From Collinsella sp. An307 (lineage in GTDB: Bacteria > Actinomycetota > Coriobacteriia > Coriobacteriales > Coriobacteriaceae), in contig NZ_NFIP01000003.1 of assembly GCF_002161805.1 (NCBI RefSeq), forward strand, positions 108,341-172,340: DNA of 64,000 bases, written 5' to 3'. The notes beneath the pieces were generated by a model, which searched no databases, was not told the origin of the DNA, and saw nothing but the letters and a program-made list of their open reading frames with translations. Position numbers and translations under genes: made by a program. How positions within the stretch are numbered: position 1 is the first letter of the stretch; each line of letters starts with the position of its first letter. Positions 7,611-16,799 of the stretch are shown piece after piece.

Positions 7611-8774
7611 ATGTTCGAGAAGAGTGTGGACGAGCTCAAGGCACTCGGTGCCGACATCACCACCGCCGAGATCGCCCAGCAGCCCGACCTCTGGGAGGAT
7701 ACCTTCCAGATCTACGCCGACAACAAGGCTGCCATCGAGAAGTTCCTCGCCGAGGCAAACGCCATGGGCGAGGGCCGCACCGTTGTAGTCTTCACCGGTG
7801 CCGGTACGTCCGACTACGTGGGCGACACCTGCGCGAGCTACCTCCGTCGCGCCGGTGACACCGACACCTACGACTTCAAGCCCATCGCGACGACCGACAT
7901 CGTCTCCGCCCCGTATGACTGCCTGCGCGCCGACGACCCCACCATCGTGGTCTCCTTTGCGCGCTCGGGCAACAGCCCCGAGAGCCTTGCCGCCGTGCAG
8001 ATTGCCAAGCAGGTCGTGAAGAACGTCAAGTTCCTGAACATCACCTGCGCGCCCGAGGGCAAGCTCGCCGTCGAGAGCGCCGACGATCCGGATGCGCTCA
8101 CGCTCCTCATCCCGCGCGCCAACGACCGCGGCTTTGCCATGACGGGCAGCTTCAGCTGCATGACGCTGCTCTCGACTCTTATCTTCGACACCGCCTCCGA
8201 CGAGCAGAAGAAGGCTTGGGTCGATGAGATCGCCGCTATGGGCCGCGAGGTCATCGCGCGCGAGGACGAGGTCGCAGCGTTTTTGGCGGGCGACTTCAAC
8301 CGCGTGACCTACCTCGGCTCCGGTGCCTTCACCGGCCTTGCCCAGGAGGCCCAGCTGAAGATCCTCGAGCTCGCCCACGGTCTGGTGGCGACCTCTTGGG
8401 ACAGCTGCATGGGCTACCGTCACGGACCCAAGAGCTTCGTTGACGACAAGACCCTCGTCTTTGTCTTTGTCAACAACGACCCCTACACCCGTCAGTACGA
8501 CCTTGACATCCTGAACGAGATCGACGGCGACGGCATCGCCCAGAAGACCATCGCCATCCAGCAGGATGTGGCGCCCGCCTTTGAGCACGAGGCGTTCACC
8601 TTCTCTGGCCACGAGGCGCTGCCCGAGGGCTATCTTGCCCTGCCGTTCATCATGGTCGGCCAGACCGTGTCGCTTCTGAACTCGGTGCGCGTGGGCAACA
8701 CGCCCGACACGCCGAGCCCCACCGGCACGGTGAACCGCGTCGTCAAGGGCGTGACGATTCACCCGCTCGCCTAA
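7611..8774 (+). CDS. agaS: Galactosamine-6-phosphate deaminase/isomerase (AgaS), SIS family
   Basis: This 387-residue protein has two SIS sugar-phosphate isomerase domains. The first has GAGTSDYVGD (63-72) and SFARSGNSPES (115-125); the second has YLGSGAFTGLAQEAQLKILEL and MGYRHGPKSFV, typical of AgaS. It converts galactosamine-6-P to tagatose-6-P plus ammonia, feeding the kinase and aldolase at 15689-17648. Start at 7611 with AGAAAGGA upstream; length matches AgaS (about 385). The NagA-like deacetylase follows 13 bp later, so the two are co-transcribed. Confidence 0.88.
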   Translation: MFEKSVDELKALGADITTAEIAQQPDLWEDTFQIYADNKAAIEKFLAEANAMGEGRTVVVFTGAGTSDYVGDTCASYLRRAGDTDTYDFKPIATTDIVSAPYDCLRADDPTIVVSFARSGNSPESLAAVQIAKQVVKNVKFLNITCAPEGKLAVESADDPDALTLLIPRANDRGFAMTGSFSCMTLLSTLIFDTASDEQKKAWVDEIAAMGREVIAREDEVAAFLAGDFNRVTYLGSGAFTGLAQEAQLKILELAHGLVATSWDSCMGYRHGPKSFVDDKTLVFVFVNNDPYTRQYDLDILNEIDGDGIAQKTIAIQQDVAPAFEHEAFTFSGHEALPEGYLALPFIMVGQTVSLLNSVRVGNTPDTPSPTGTVNRVVKGVTIHPLA

Positions 8775-8787
8775 GGAGGCGCTCACC

Positions 8788-9957
8788 ATGGCAACATTTG
8801 CTATCAAGGCCGACCGCTTCGTTCTTCCCGGCGCGCTCATGCAGGGCGGTTACCTCACGATCGAGGACGGGGTCTTTGGCGCTTGGAGCGCCGATGCGCC
8901 CGCGTACGAGATTCGCGACTACACCGGCTGCACGGTGGCACCGGGTCTGGTGGACACGCACATCCACGGCTTCCACAACCACGCGACGACCGACTGTGAC
9001 CCCGACGCCATCGATGACTCGAGTATCGCGCTCGCCAAGGCGGGCACGACGGCATGGCTCCCCACCACCTTCACCGAGTCGGTGGAGGACATCGGCCGCG
9101 CCTGCGCCGCCATCGCCGAGGCGGACGAGCGCCGCAGCGCCGATTTCACCGGCGCGCACGTGGCAGGTATCTTCCTCGAGGGGCCGTTCTTCACCACGGC
9201 ACACGTGGGCGCGCAGAACCCGGTCTATCTGATCGAGCCCTCCGAGGAGGTCTTCGACGGCTGGCAGGAGCAGGCGGGTGGGCGCATCCGCAAGAGCGCG
9301 CTCGCGGCAGAGAAGGCCGGCGCGCTGCCCTACATCGCCGCGCTCGACAAGAAGGGCGTGGTGACCGCCATCGGCCACTCCGACGCCACCTATGACGAGA
9401 CGCTCGCCGCGGTGAACGCCGGTGCGAGCTGCTTTGTCCACACCTACAACGGCCAGCGCGGTCTGCATCACCGCGACCCGGGCGTGACGGGCTGCGCCAT
9501 GACCACGCCGGACACCTACGCCGAGGTCATCTGCGACGGCAAGCACGTGGTGCCCGCCGCCATCAAGGCGCTGGTGGACGCCAAGGGCTGGCAGCACACC
9601 GTGCTCATCACCGACTGCCTTATCTGCGGCGGCATGCCCGAGGGCGAGTACGTCTCGGGCGGCATGCCCGTCATCATGAAAGACGGCCTGTGCTATCTCA
9701 AGGGCGAGGACGGCGCGACGGGCAACATCGCCGGCTCGGTGCTCACGCTCGCCCATGGCGTCAAGAACGTGGTCGACTGGGGCATCGTGACGGCCGAGCA
9801 GGCCATCCGCATGGCCTCCGAGGTCGCCGCCAAGTCCGCCCGCGTGGATGACAAGGTGGGCTACATCAAGCCCGGGCGCAACGCCGACCTTACCATCTTC
9901 AATGCGGACATGACGCTGCGTGACACCTATGTGAACGGCATCTCCGTGAACGCGTAG
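8788..9957 (+). CDS. N-acetylgalactosamine-6-phosphate deacetylase (AgaA/NagA family)
   Basis: This 389-residue amidohydrolase makes galactosamine-6-P from GalNAc-6-P. Metal ligands are seen in GLVDTHIHG (His58, His60), Glu131 in FLEGPFF and the later GHSDATYDE region; the catalytic Asp lies in LITDCLICGG. A paralogue of similar length at 42581 sits with nagB, so this copy, next to agaS, is assigned to GalNAc rather than GlcNAc. The substrate assignment is by context. It ends the PTS operon, with a terminator hairpin 73 bp downstream. Confidence 0.85.
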   Translation: MATFAIKADRFVLPGALMQGGYLTIEDGVFGAWSADAPAYEIRDYTGCTVAPGLVDTHIHGFHNHATTDCDPDAIDDSSIALAKAGTTAWLPTTFTESVEDIGRACAAIAEADERRSADFTGAHVAGIFLEGPFFTTAHVGAQNPVYLIEPSEEVFDGWQEQAGGRIRKSALAAEKAGALPYIAALDKKGVVTAIGHSDATYDETLAAVNAGASCFVHTYNGQRGLHHRDPGVTGCAMTTPDTYAEVICDGKHVVPAAIKALVDAKGWQHTVLITDCLICGGMPEGEYVSGGMPVIMKDGLCYLKGEDGATGNIAGSVLTLAHGVKNVVDWGIVTAEQAIRMASEVAAKSARVDDKVGYIKPGRNADLTIFNADMTLRDTYVNGISVNA

Positions 9958-10029
9958 CCGCCGAGCACGCCATCGCGCCATTGCACGAGGGCTGACGATC
10001 GCCCGCGAAGCTGCTTCGCCTGACTAAAA

Positions 10030-10069
10030 CCTCCCGTCCGTTGCTCCATGAGGCCCAAAGGACGGGAGG
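10030..10069 (+). terminator. Terminator of the GalNAc operon
   Basis: CCTCCCGTCC (10030-10039) pairs perfectly with GGACGGGAGG (10060-10069), followed by TATTCTGTTT. An AAAA run before the left arm would give weak function on the minus strand as well. Confidence 0.75.
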
Positions 10070-10093
10070 TATTCTGTTTGCGAATGGCGATGT

Positions 10094-10255
10094 GGTCAAA
10101 TCACCCCGTGAGAGGGCATTTTCTACGGCGCTGAGTGCACGGGAAAGCGAAATACAGGGGTATTTGAACGTCAATGGACGCCATCACAGGATGGAAACGA
10201 TTCATCTGGTGGGTGCCGAGCTGTCAGGAATGCCCCCTCACGGGGTGATTTGACC
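10094..10255. repeat. 162-bp MITE-like element with 27-bp terminal inverted repeats
   Basis: Arms 10094-10120 and 10229-10255 are complementary at 26 of 27 positions and begin GGTCAAATCACCCCGTGAG. The 108-bp interior contains two more small hairpins (AAATAC/GTATTT and CCATC/GATGG) and no open frame that I can support. Just outside the right arm, TTTGACC (10249-10255) also pairs with GGTCAAA (10261-10267) across ATATG. No target-site duplication is visible. It lies between convergent operons. Confidence 0.75.
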
Positions 10256-10316
10256 ATATGGGTCAAACCGACCTGTTCCAAGCGGTCACGGTACGCCGCG
10301 TTGCCGATAGAAAGGG

Positions 10317-10351
10317 GCGGGCCGGGCATCCGATCTGAATGTCCGGCCCGC
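10317..10351 (-). terminator. Terminator of the galMKT operon
   Basis: GCGGGCCGGGCAT (10317-10329) pairs with ATGTCCGGCCCGC (10339-10351) over 13 bp with one G-U pair. On the minus strand it is followed by CCCCTTTCTATC. It lies 34 bp after the galT stop. Confidence 0.7.
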
Positions 10352-10384
10352 ACGGTCAGCGGTGTTGCAGATAATTCTATTGCC

Positions 10385-12001
10385 CTATAGCGCGTCGATG
10401 AAGCGCTGCTGGGCGGCGCGGCCCGCCTCGTCCCACTTGTAGACGCCGGCGTCCTCGAGCACGTGCCCAAAGACTGCGCCCACCTCCTCGCGCAGGATGG
10501 TGTCCACATCGCCCGAAGCGATCTCCTGGGCACGGCGCGCGTACACACCGCTTGCCCATGTGGCGTGCGAGGAGCACGCGGGGTCCGCCTCAAGCGCGGC
10601 AAGAATGTCGATGGCGGAGGAGCCGGCCTCTGCCGCAGCGCTTAGGTGCGCGCCCACAGCGGCAAGCTCGTCTTTCAGACGTGCCGGCAGAATCGCGAGG
10701 CCCATGACCTCGATGAGGCCGATATTCTCCTTCTTGATGTGGTGGTACTCCGCATGCGGGTGGAAGACACCCAGAGGGTTCTCGTCGCTTGTGATGTTGC
10801 AGCGAAGTGCGAGGTACGCCTCGTAGCGGTCGCCACCAACGTTGCCGGCGCCGTCCACGCGGCGGATGACCGGCGTGACCGTGTTGTGCGCAACGCCGTC
10901 GGGGGTGTGCGCGACAATCCCCACGGACTCGTCCGACCAGCTGCGCCACGTATCGATTACGTGCACGCATGCGTCAAGCAGGCGGGCACGGTCCGCGCCG
11001 CGCAGGCGGAGCACCGAGAGCGGCCAGGTGAGCACCGCGCCCTCGATGTCCTCAAAACCGGGCATGGTGAAGCTCGATGCGACCTCGGCATGCATCATGG
11101 GGAACTCGTGCGCGCCGCCCTGGAAATGGTCGTGCGAGAGAATCGATCCGCCCACGATGGGCAGGTCGGCATTAGAGCCGATGAAGTAGTGGGGGAGCGT
11201 GTCGACAAAGTCGAGCAGGCAGGTCAAGCTCGCGCGGTCGATGTGCATGGGCCGGTGGTGCGCGCTCATGGCAATGCAGTGCTCGTTAAAGTACGCATAG
11301 GGGCTGTACTGGAATCCCCAGCGCTCCCCGCCGAGCTCGATCGGCACGATACGGAGGTTTTGACGCGCGGGGTGGTCGCCCGAGGGGCTCGCGGCGCCAC
11401 GGCCGGAGTAGCCCTCGTTCTCGATGCAGAGCTGGCAGGCGGGATACTTCTCGCCGGTGTTCTTGGCGGCACCTGCCGCGGCGATGTCGCGCGGGTCCTT
11501 CTCGGGCTTGGAGAGGTTGATGGTGATCTCCAGGTCGCCCCAACGGGTGGGCGTGGTCCAAGCGATGTTGCGCGCAATGGCGCTACGGCGCACGTAGCCG
11601 GCGTCGCAGCACAGGCGGTAGAACCAGTCGGTTGCGGCCTTGGGGCCGCCTGCGGCTTCATGCTCGGTCCACGCTGCGGCAATGGCAGAGGGGCGGGGCA
11701 TGAGGGCGCCCATGACGCGCATAGCGGCGCGGTCGTGCCCGGTCGAGGTGTCCTCTACGCGTCCCTGTGCGGCCGCAACCTCGGCAAGCAGGGCAAGCGC
11801 GGCGTCGAGGTCAAAATCGTCGTCGTGCGCCGCGTCTGCGAGAACCCATTCCTCGGCGAGCGCGGAGCCCTCGGCGCCGATCGTGTCGAGCACGGTGTTG
11901 TAGGCCCAGATGCGGTCTGCGGCGTCGATCATGCCTGTGGTGCAGGCGTAGTCAACAAGCGAGCACACGCAGGTGCGCAGGTCGTTTTCGGTTACAGCCA
12001 T
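10385..12001 (-). CDS. galT: Galactose-1-phosphate uridylyltransferase, type 2
   Basis: This 538-residue enzyme exchanges UMP between UDP-glucose and galactose-1-P (Leloir pathway). It is the long Firmicutes-type GalT (type 2), not the 350-residue type. Motifs include YPACQLCIENEGYSGR, QYSPYAYFNEHCI, LPIVGGSILSHDHFQGG (nucleotidyl-histidine region) and GVFHPHAEYHHIKKENIGLIEVMG. The ATG at 12001 was chosen because it overlaps the galK stop by 10 bp; an upstream in-frame start would lie deep inside galK. It is the last gene of a galM-galK-galT operon. galE is not in the window. Confidence 0.93.
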   Translation of the reverse strand: MAVTENDLRTCVCSLVDYACTTGMIDAADRIWAYNTVLDTIGAEGSALAEEWVLADAAHDDDFDLDAALALLAEVAAAQGRVEDTSTGHDRAAMRVMGALMPRPSAIAAAWTEHEAAGGPKAATDWFYRLCCDAGYVRRSAIARNIAWTTPTRWGDLEITINLSKPEKDPRDIAAAGAAKNTGEKYPACQLCIENEGYSGRGAASPSGDHPARQNLRIVPIELGGERWGFQYSPYAYFNEHCIAMSAHHRPMHIDRASLTCLLDFVDTLPHYFIGSNADLPIVGGSILSHDHFQGGAHEFPMMHAEVASSFTMPGFEDIEGAVLTWPLSVLRLRGADRARLLDACVHVIDTWRSWSDESVGIVAHTPDGVAHNTVTPVIRRVDGAGNVGGDRYEAYLALRCNITSDENPLGVFHPHAEYHHIKKENIGLIEVMGLAILPARLKDELAAVGAHLSAAAEAGSSAIDILAALEADPACSSHATWASGVYARRAQEIASGDVDTILREEVGAVFGHVLEDAGVYKWDEAGRAAQQRFIDAL

Positions 12002-13197
12002 GCGGCGGTCGCCCCTTCCTCGGAGATGACGTAGTGGCGGCATGCGCCCTCGCCAAGCCAGGCGTTCATCTGGGCAATAAAGGCGTCGACCATGTCAACC
12101 GGCACGAAGCACTGGATCGAGCCGCCAAAGCCGCCGCCGTGGATGCGGATGGCACCGCGCCCGTCGAGCAGGCGCTCCGCCATGCCGAGGGCGAGCATCG
12201 CAGGCTGGTACGCACCGCCGGTGGAGACGTTTTGCAAGAACATGCCCGAGCTCGCGCCCGAGTCGCGGGTGAGCTTGAGGAACGCGTCGATATCGCCGGC
12301 GTTCAGGACCTCCCAGCGACGGTCGACGAGGTCGTTCTCGTACCAGTAATGAATGGCGCGCAAAAGGGCGCGGTCGCCGAGCTTCTCGCGCAGCGCCGGA
12401 AGCTCGCGGTCAAAGGCGGCCGGGTCGACCTCGCAGAGGCGCTCGGCGCCAAACTCGCGGGCAACCTGCTGCATCTCAACGGGAACGGTGGCGTAGTCGT
12501 CGGTAAAGGCGCTGTGGTCGCAGCCCACGTTCACAAGACAAAGCGCGTAGCCCGCGGCGTCAAAGTCAAAGTCGAGCTTAGCGGTCTTGGGCTCGGTCTC
12601 CTCAAAATCCATGTAGGCGAGGCCGCCCATGCACACGGCGAGCTGGTCCATCAAACCGCAGGGCTTGCCAAAGTAGCGGCGCTCGGCAATCTGGCTCATC
12701 TGGGCGAGCTCCACCGGCGTGATGGCGCGCCCGGGCCAGAGCGCCTCCATGGCGCGACCGTACGCCGCCTCGACCGCGGCTGAGCTGGAAAGACCGCCGC
12801 CAGAGGGAACGGTGCACACAAAGGCAAAGTCAAAGCCCTCGGGTGTGCGACCGGTCTCGGCAAGGGCGTGCGCCATGCCGCGCACGAGGCTTGCGGAGGA
12901 GACCTTCTCGTCCTCACGCGGCTCGAGCGAGTCTAGCGTGATCTCAAACGTGGGGAAGCCCTCGTCGGCCACACGGATCTTGTTGGTGCCGTTGGCGACG
13001 GCGATGCCAAAGACCGCCACGTTCACGGCGCCGGCGATAACGTGGCCGCCCTCGTGGTCGGTATGGTTGCCGGCAATCTCGGAGCGACCGGGGGCATAGA
13101 CGGCAAGCTGGCGGGCGTCTGCCGCCGGCGCGCCAAACTCCTCCTCAAAAAGTGCCCGGGCGCGGGCGAACTCGGGGGCTTGCGTGAAGTCGGACAT
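11992..13197 (-). CDS. galK: Galactokinase
   Basis: This 401-residue GHMP kinase phosphorylates galactose at C1 with ATP. The galactokinase signature is slightly divergent: GRSEIAGNHTDHEGG at about residues 37-51 (usually GR-NLIGEHTDYN-G). The GHMP motif VPSGGGLSSSAAVE and the C-terminal IRIHGGGFGGSIQCFVP are intact. CGLMDQLAV carries the catalytic Asp region. RBS GGAAGGAT precedes the ATG. It overlaps galT by 10 bp. Confidence 0.94.
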   Translation of the reverse strand: MSDFTQAPEFARARALFEEEFGAPAADARQLAVYAPGRSEIAGNHTDHEGGHVIAGAVNVAVFGIAVANGTNKIRVADEGFPTFEITLDSLEPREDEKVSSASLVRGMAHALAETGRTPEGFDFAFVCTVPSGGGLSSSAAVEAAYGRAMEALWPGRAITPVELAQMSQIAERRYFGKPCGLMDQLAVCMGGLAYMDFEETEPKTAKLDFDFDAAGYALCLVNVGCDHSAFTDDYATVPVEMQQVAREFGAERLCEVDPAAFDRELPALREKLGDRALLRAIHYWYENDLVDRRWEVLNAGDIDAFLKLTRDSGASSGMFLQNVSTGGAYQPAMLALGMAERLLDGRGAIRIHGGGFGGSIQCFVPVDMVDAFIAQMNAWLGEGACRHYVISEEGATAAWL

Positions 13198-13256
13198 GGG
13201 CGATCCTTCCTTTCGGGGCCCTGAGGGGCCGCTTGCGTGACAGATGGATGCGGCGC

Positions 13257-14321
13257 CTAGCAGGTGCCAAAACGGTAGACGATGGTCTCCTCATAGGGAT
13301 GGTTGGGCGTGCAGACGGGCTGCGGCCAGTCGGCGTGGTGCATGCCGTCTGGGTAGTACTCGGGCTCAAAGGCAAAGCCGGCTTGCGGGCTGTAGGTGGC
13401 GCCGCCCTTGGCAAGGTTAGCGCCGTCGTCGAGCCAGTTGCCCGTGTAGAGGTGCGCTCCCGGTTGAGTGATGGCGATGGCGAGGCTGCGGCCACTCGCC
13501 GGGTCGTGCACCTCGAGTGCGGGGCGCGGTGCGGCATCAAGTTCAAAGCCGTCGATGCAGAAGCAATGGTCGTAGCCGCGGCCGCGGGCGATCTGCACGT
13601 TGTTCTGGGCGTCGACGCCGGTGCCCAGCGCTGCGCCAGAGCGCAGGTCAAAGGGCGTGCCGAGGACGCTCTCGATAATCCCCTCGGACACGGAGTCCTC
13701 GCGCACGGGGAGGTAGCGGCTGGCGTGCACGGTCGCCTCCTGGGCGCGAACGTCGCCCGAGGCGTGGCCTGCGAGGTTGAAGTAGGTGTGGTTCGTCATG
13801 TTGACAAAGGTGGGCTGGTCGGTCTCGCAGCGGTAGGTGAGGGTGAGCGTGCCGTCCGATGCAAGCTCGTAGGTCGCCGTGAACGTGCGCTCGCCGGGGA
13901 GGCCGAGTTCGCCGTGCGTGAGATGGCACGTAAAGGTCACACGGCAGGCGCCCTCGTCCACGACGGCCGCCCACATGCGCTTATGGAGGCCATGCTCAAG
14001 GTCGCTATGCAGGTTGTTCTCGCCCTCGTTGGCGGCAAGGTGCCACGAGGTGCCCGCTATCGTCACCTCGGCGCCGCACGTGCGGTTGGCAACGGGTCCA
14101 ATGGTCGCGCCGTAGCAGGCGGCATTCGTGCCCGCGTAGCCGCCGATGCCGGCAAAGCCCAGCACAATGTCTGCATTGTTGCCGGCAGCGTCAGGGGCGT
14201 CGATACCAAGGATCGTCGCGCCAAAGTCAGACAGACGCACCGTGACGGGCCCGTTCGCAAGCGTGTAGACGTGCGCGGGCGTTCCGTCCGGAGCGGTACC
14301 GAACGAGTTGATGGTAATCAT
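13257..14321 (-). CDS. galM: Aldose 1-epimerase (galactose mutarotase)
   Basis: This 354-residue cupin-like beta-sandwich enzyme interconverts beta- and alpha-galactose so that galactokinase can use the product of beta-galactosidase. Key residues are seen in GPVANRTCGAEV (Arg), GENNLHSD (His), MTNHTYFNLAG (His) and AGFAFEPEYYPDG (Glu). RBS GGGAGG lies before the ATG. It is the first gene of the galMKT operon, divergent from the LacI gene at 14594, with candidate operators between them. Confidence 0.92.
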   Translation of the reverse strand: MITINSFGTAPDGTPAHVYTLANGPVTVRLSDFGATILGIDAPDAAGNNADIVLGFAGIGGYAGTNAACYGATIGPVANRTCGAEVTIAGTSWHLAANEGENNLHSDLEHGLHKRMWAAVVDEGACRVTFTCHLTHGELGLPGERTFTATYELASDGTLTLTYRCETDQPTFVNMTNHTYFNLAGHASGDVRAQEATVHASRYLPVREDSVSEGIIESVLGTPFDLRSGAALGTGVDAQNNVQIARGRGYDHCFCIDGFELDAAPRPALEVHDPASGRSLAIAITQPGAHLYTGNWLDDGANLAKGGATYSPQAGFAFEPEYYPDGMHHADWPQPVCTPNHPYEETIVYRFGTC

Positions 14322-14377
14322 CTAGGAGGCCTCCCAAGATGTGTTGGAGCGACAAAAGACTGCCATTGTGTTTATGA

Positions 14378-14386
14378 GTACGTTAA
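14378..14386. promoter_or_regulatory. Candidate LacI-type operator near the galM promoter
   Basis: TACGTTAAC at 14378-14386 is the reverse complement of GTTAACGTA at 14524-14532. The pair brackets the galM/lacI divergent region (14322-14593, 272 bp). LacI-family operators commonly centre on such A/T-rich CpG dyads. Confidence 0.4.
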
Positions 14387-14523
14387 CACTTTGCAGGTAA
14401 TCGGGTTATGAGGTGTTAGGGCGCATCCGCAGACGGTAGATTTGGACCGGCGAGCGGACGTCGGTACGCGTGCGATTGAGGCCATACCGGACAGGCGCCG
14501 GCTTCGCTATGATGGAATGTGTT

Positions 14524-14532
14524 GTTAACGTA
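14524..14532. promoter_or_regulatory. Second candidate LacI-type operator, upstream of the LacI gene
   Basis: GTTAACGTA lies 62 bp before the LacI start and repeats the 14378-14386 site in inverted orientation. Confidence 0.4.
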
Positions 14533-14593
14533 TGCGTAAGGGTGCGATTACGGCGTTTTGCAGATGAGCGAATAGACGGCAAGAGGGAGGAGC

Positions 14594-15622
14594 ATGCGAC
14601 CTCACGGCTCGCGGGCGGCAGATGCGCCCCATTCGGTTTCCATGGCGGACGTGGCGCGCGTCGCCGGTGTCTCCCAGCAGACGGTGTCGCGCGTGGTGAA
14701 CGATCAGGCAAACGTCAAGGCGGCAACGCGCGAGCGGGTGCTTGCCGCTATGGAGGAGCTGGGCTTTCGCCCCAACTACGCGGGCCGGTCGCTCCGCGGC
14801 GGCTCGTACCGGGCGGTGGGCCTCTTTATGCCCGACCTCATGTACGCCGGAAACCTTGCTACGCTCAACGGCCTCATGGCGGCTGCTGCCGAGCGCGGCT
14901 ACGCAGTGACGCTCGCCGACCAGCCGAATGCCGCCGAGCGTTCGCTTACACGCGAGTCACGTCAGATGGCGGCGCTTCCCGTGGACGGCATCGTCATCAA
15001 CATGAGTCAGAAGACCGCGGACTTCGACGAGTTCGTGCCGCTGCCCGGCCTCAAGACGGTCATCGTGGGTGCACTGCCGCATCCGCGCTGCACCACCGTT
15101 GACTCCGATCATTACGGGGCGGCCGTCATGGCGGTCGAACACCTCATCGTGCATGGGCACCGCCAGATTCGTCACATTGCAGGTCCGGTCGACTCGGTCC
15201 CGGCTGAGCAGCGCGAGCGCGCATGGCGCGATATGCTCGAGCGGCATGGTCTTCCCGTTGTGGACCCTTGTTGTGGGGATTGGTCGGCAGACGATGGGTA
15301 TGAGCTCGGGTGCCGCTTAGCCGAGGACCGCTCGGCGACGGCGCTGTTTGCCGCAAACGATCAGATGGCCTACGGCGCCATGCTCGCCCTGCGCGAACGG
15401 GGCGTGCGCGTGCCTGAGGACCTGAGCGTCATCGGTATCGATGACTCGCTCGAGGGCGTCGTGCCGCACAACATGCTCACGACGGTCCGCCTGAACCTCG
15501 AGGAGCGTGGCCGAGCCGTGTTCGAGCACGCGGTGGGTGTGCTCGCCCAGAGCACGGAGCCCGCAACGGTGCGTATTCCCGGAACGCTCGTCACGCGCGC
15601 GTCAGTGGCGGATTTGCGCTGA
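14594..15622 (+). CDS. LacI-family transcriptional regulator of galactose genes
   Basis: This 342-residue regulator has an N-terminal LacI helix-turn-helix with hinge (about residues 16-65: MADVARVAGVSQQTVSRVVN, RPNYAGRSLRGG) and a periplasmic-binding-protein-like effector domain (VGLFMPDLMYAGN, DGIVINMSQ, ALFAANDQMAYGAM, VIGIDDSLEG). RBS GAGGGAGGA precedes the ATG. Position between the divergent galMKT operon and the downstream kinase/aldolase genes suggests control of both, with galactose or a sugar phosphate as effector. That is inference. Confidence 0.88.
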   Translation: MRPHGSRAADAPHSVSMADVARVAGVSQQTVSRVVNDQANVKAATRERVLAAMEELGFRPNYAGRSLRGGSYRAVGLFMPDLMYAGNLATLNGLMAAAAERGYAVTLADQPNAAERSLTRESRQMAALPVDGIVINMSQKTADFDEFVPLPGLKTVIVGALPHPRCTTVDSDHYGAAVMAVEHLIVHGHRQIRHIAGPVDSVPAEQRERAWRDMLERHGLPVVDPCCGDWSADDGYELGCRLAEDRSATALFAANDQMAYGAMLALRERGVRVPEDLSVIGIDDSLEGVVPHNMLTTVRLNLEERGRAVFEHAVGVLAQSTEPATVRIPGTLVTRASVADLR

Positions 15623-15688
15623 TGCTGCCCTTGTCCGCATGGCGCGGTACAATTTGAGGAACGGAATTCGACCCATCGAGGAGCAGCC

Positions 15689-16624
15689 ATGATCCTGACC
15701 GTTACCATGAACCCGTCGATTGATACGGCGTATCAGCTCGACCACCTCATCATCGACGACGTGAACCGCGTTGTGCCCAAAAAGACCGCGGGCGGCAAGG
15801 GCCTAAACGTCAGCCGCGTGCTCGTCCAGCTGGGCGACGACGTGCTTGCGACGGGCCTCCTCGGTGGACACGCGGGCGCGTACCTCGGCAGCCTGATGGA
15901 CGCCGATAACATTTCGCACCGCTTTACTCCCATCGCGGGCGAGAGCCGCACCTGCGTCGCCATCCTCCATGACGGCAACCAGACCGAGCTGCTCGAGAGT
16001 GGCCCCGAGGTCTCGGCCGAGGAGCTCGAGGCGTTTCTCGCCAACTATGCCGAGCTGGTCGAGCAGGCCGACTGCGTGACCATCTCCGGCAGCCTGCCCA
16101 AGGGCGTCGCCGCAGACACGTACGCGGGCATGGTTGCCACGGCGGCCGCCGCTGGCCGTCCGGTGCTTCTGGACACCTCGGGCGCCGCACTCGACGCCGC
16201 GCTCAACGCCGAGGTCAAGCCCACCCTCATCAAGCCCAACCTCACCGAGATTAACGGGCTTTTGGGCACGAGCTTCACGCCCGACGACCTGCCGGCGCTC
16301 AAGACCGCGCTCGAGGCCGACACGCGCTTTGCGTCCATCCCCTGGGTCGTGGTGACCATGGGCGGCGCTGGCGCGGTTGCGTTCCATGAGGGCCGCGGCT
16401 ACCGCGTGATTATGCCCAACATCCCCGCCGTGAACGCTACCGGCTCGGGCGATTCCACCATCGCCGGCTTTGCCCACGCCATCGCGCGCAACGCCGACGA
16501 TGATACGGTGCTGCGCTGCGGCAACGCATGCGGCAAGCTCAATGCCATGGACCCCCAGACGGGCCACCTGGTAATCGACCGCTGGGACGAGGTGTACAAC
16601 GCTATTCAGGTCAACGAGCTCTAA
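15689..16624 (+). CDS. PfkB-family hexose kinase, probable tagatose-6-phosphate kinase
   Basis: This 311-residue ribokinase-fold enzyme is of the LacC/FruK subfamily. It has MNPSIDTAYQLDHL, the glycine-rich GGKGLNVSR (35-43), SGSLPKGV and the catalytic NATGSGDSTIAG with Asp255. The GSGDST form rather than GAGDS is typical of LacC. In context it would phosphorylate tagatose-6-P made by AgaS to tagatose-1,6-bisphosphate. 1-Phosphofructokinase is the alternative, but no fructose PTS lies nearby. RBS CGAGGAG is upstream. A TACAAT box at 15648 lacks a good -35. Confidence 0.82.
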   Translation: MILTVTMNPSIDTAYQLDHLIIDDVNRVVPKKTAGGKGLNVSRVLVQLGDDVLATGLLGGHAGAYLGSLMDADNISHRFTPIAGESRTCVAILHDGNQTELLESGPEVSAEELEAFLANYAELVEQADCVTISGSLPKGVAADTYAGMVATAAAAGRPVLLDTSGAALDAALNAEVKPTLIKPNLTEINGLLGTSFTPDDLPALKTALEADTRFASIPWVVVTMGGAGAVAFHEGRGYRVIMPNIPAVNATGSGDSTIAGFAHAIARNADDDTVLRCGNACGKLNAMDPQTGHLVIDRWDEVYNAIQVNEL

Positions 16625-16799
16625 GCGCACACACGGGCGGGGCGGCAGCGTCGTCAGCCGGCCCCTCGCCAAGACGTTTAGCAGCGTATCCAGCTGGTAC
16701 TACCAATTTGAGCCAGTTACACGGTGCTCTGTTGCCTAGAATAGAGGCAGGCGAATACCCGCGATCGTACACGCGGGGCGTTACGAAAGGATGGGCAAG

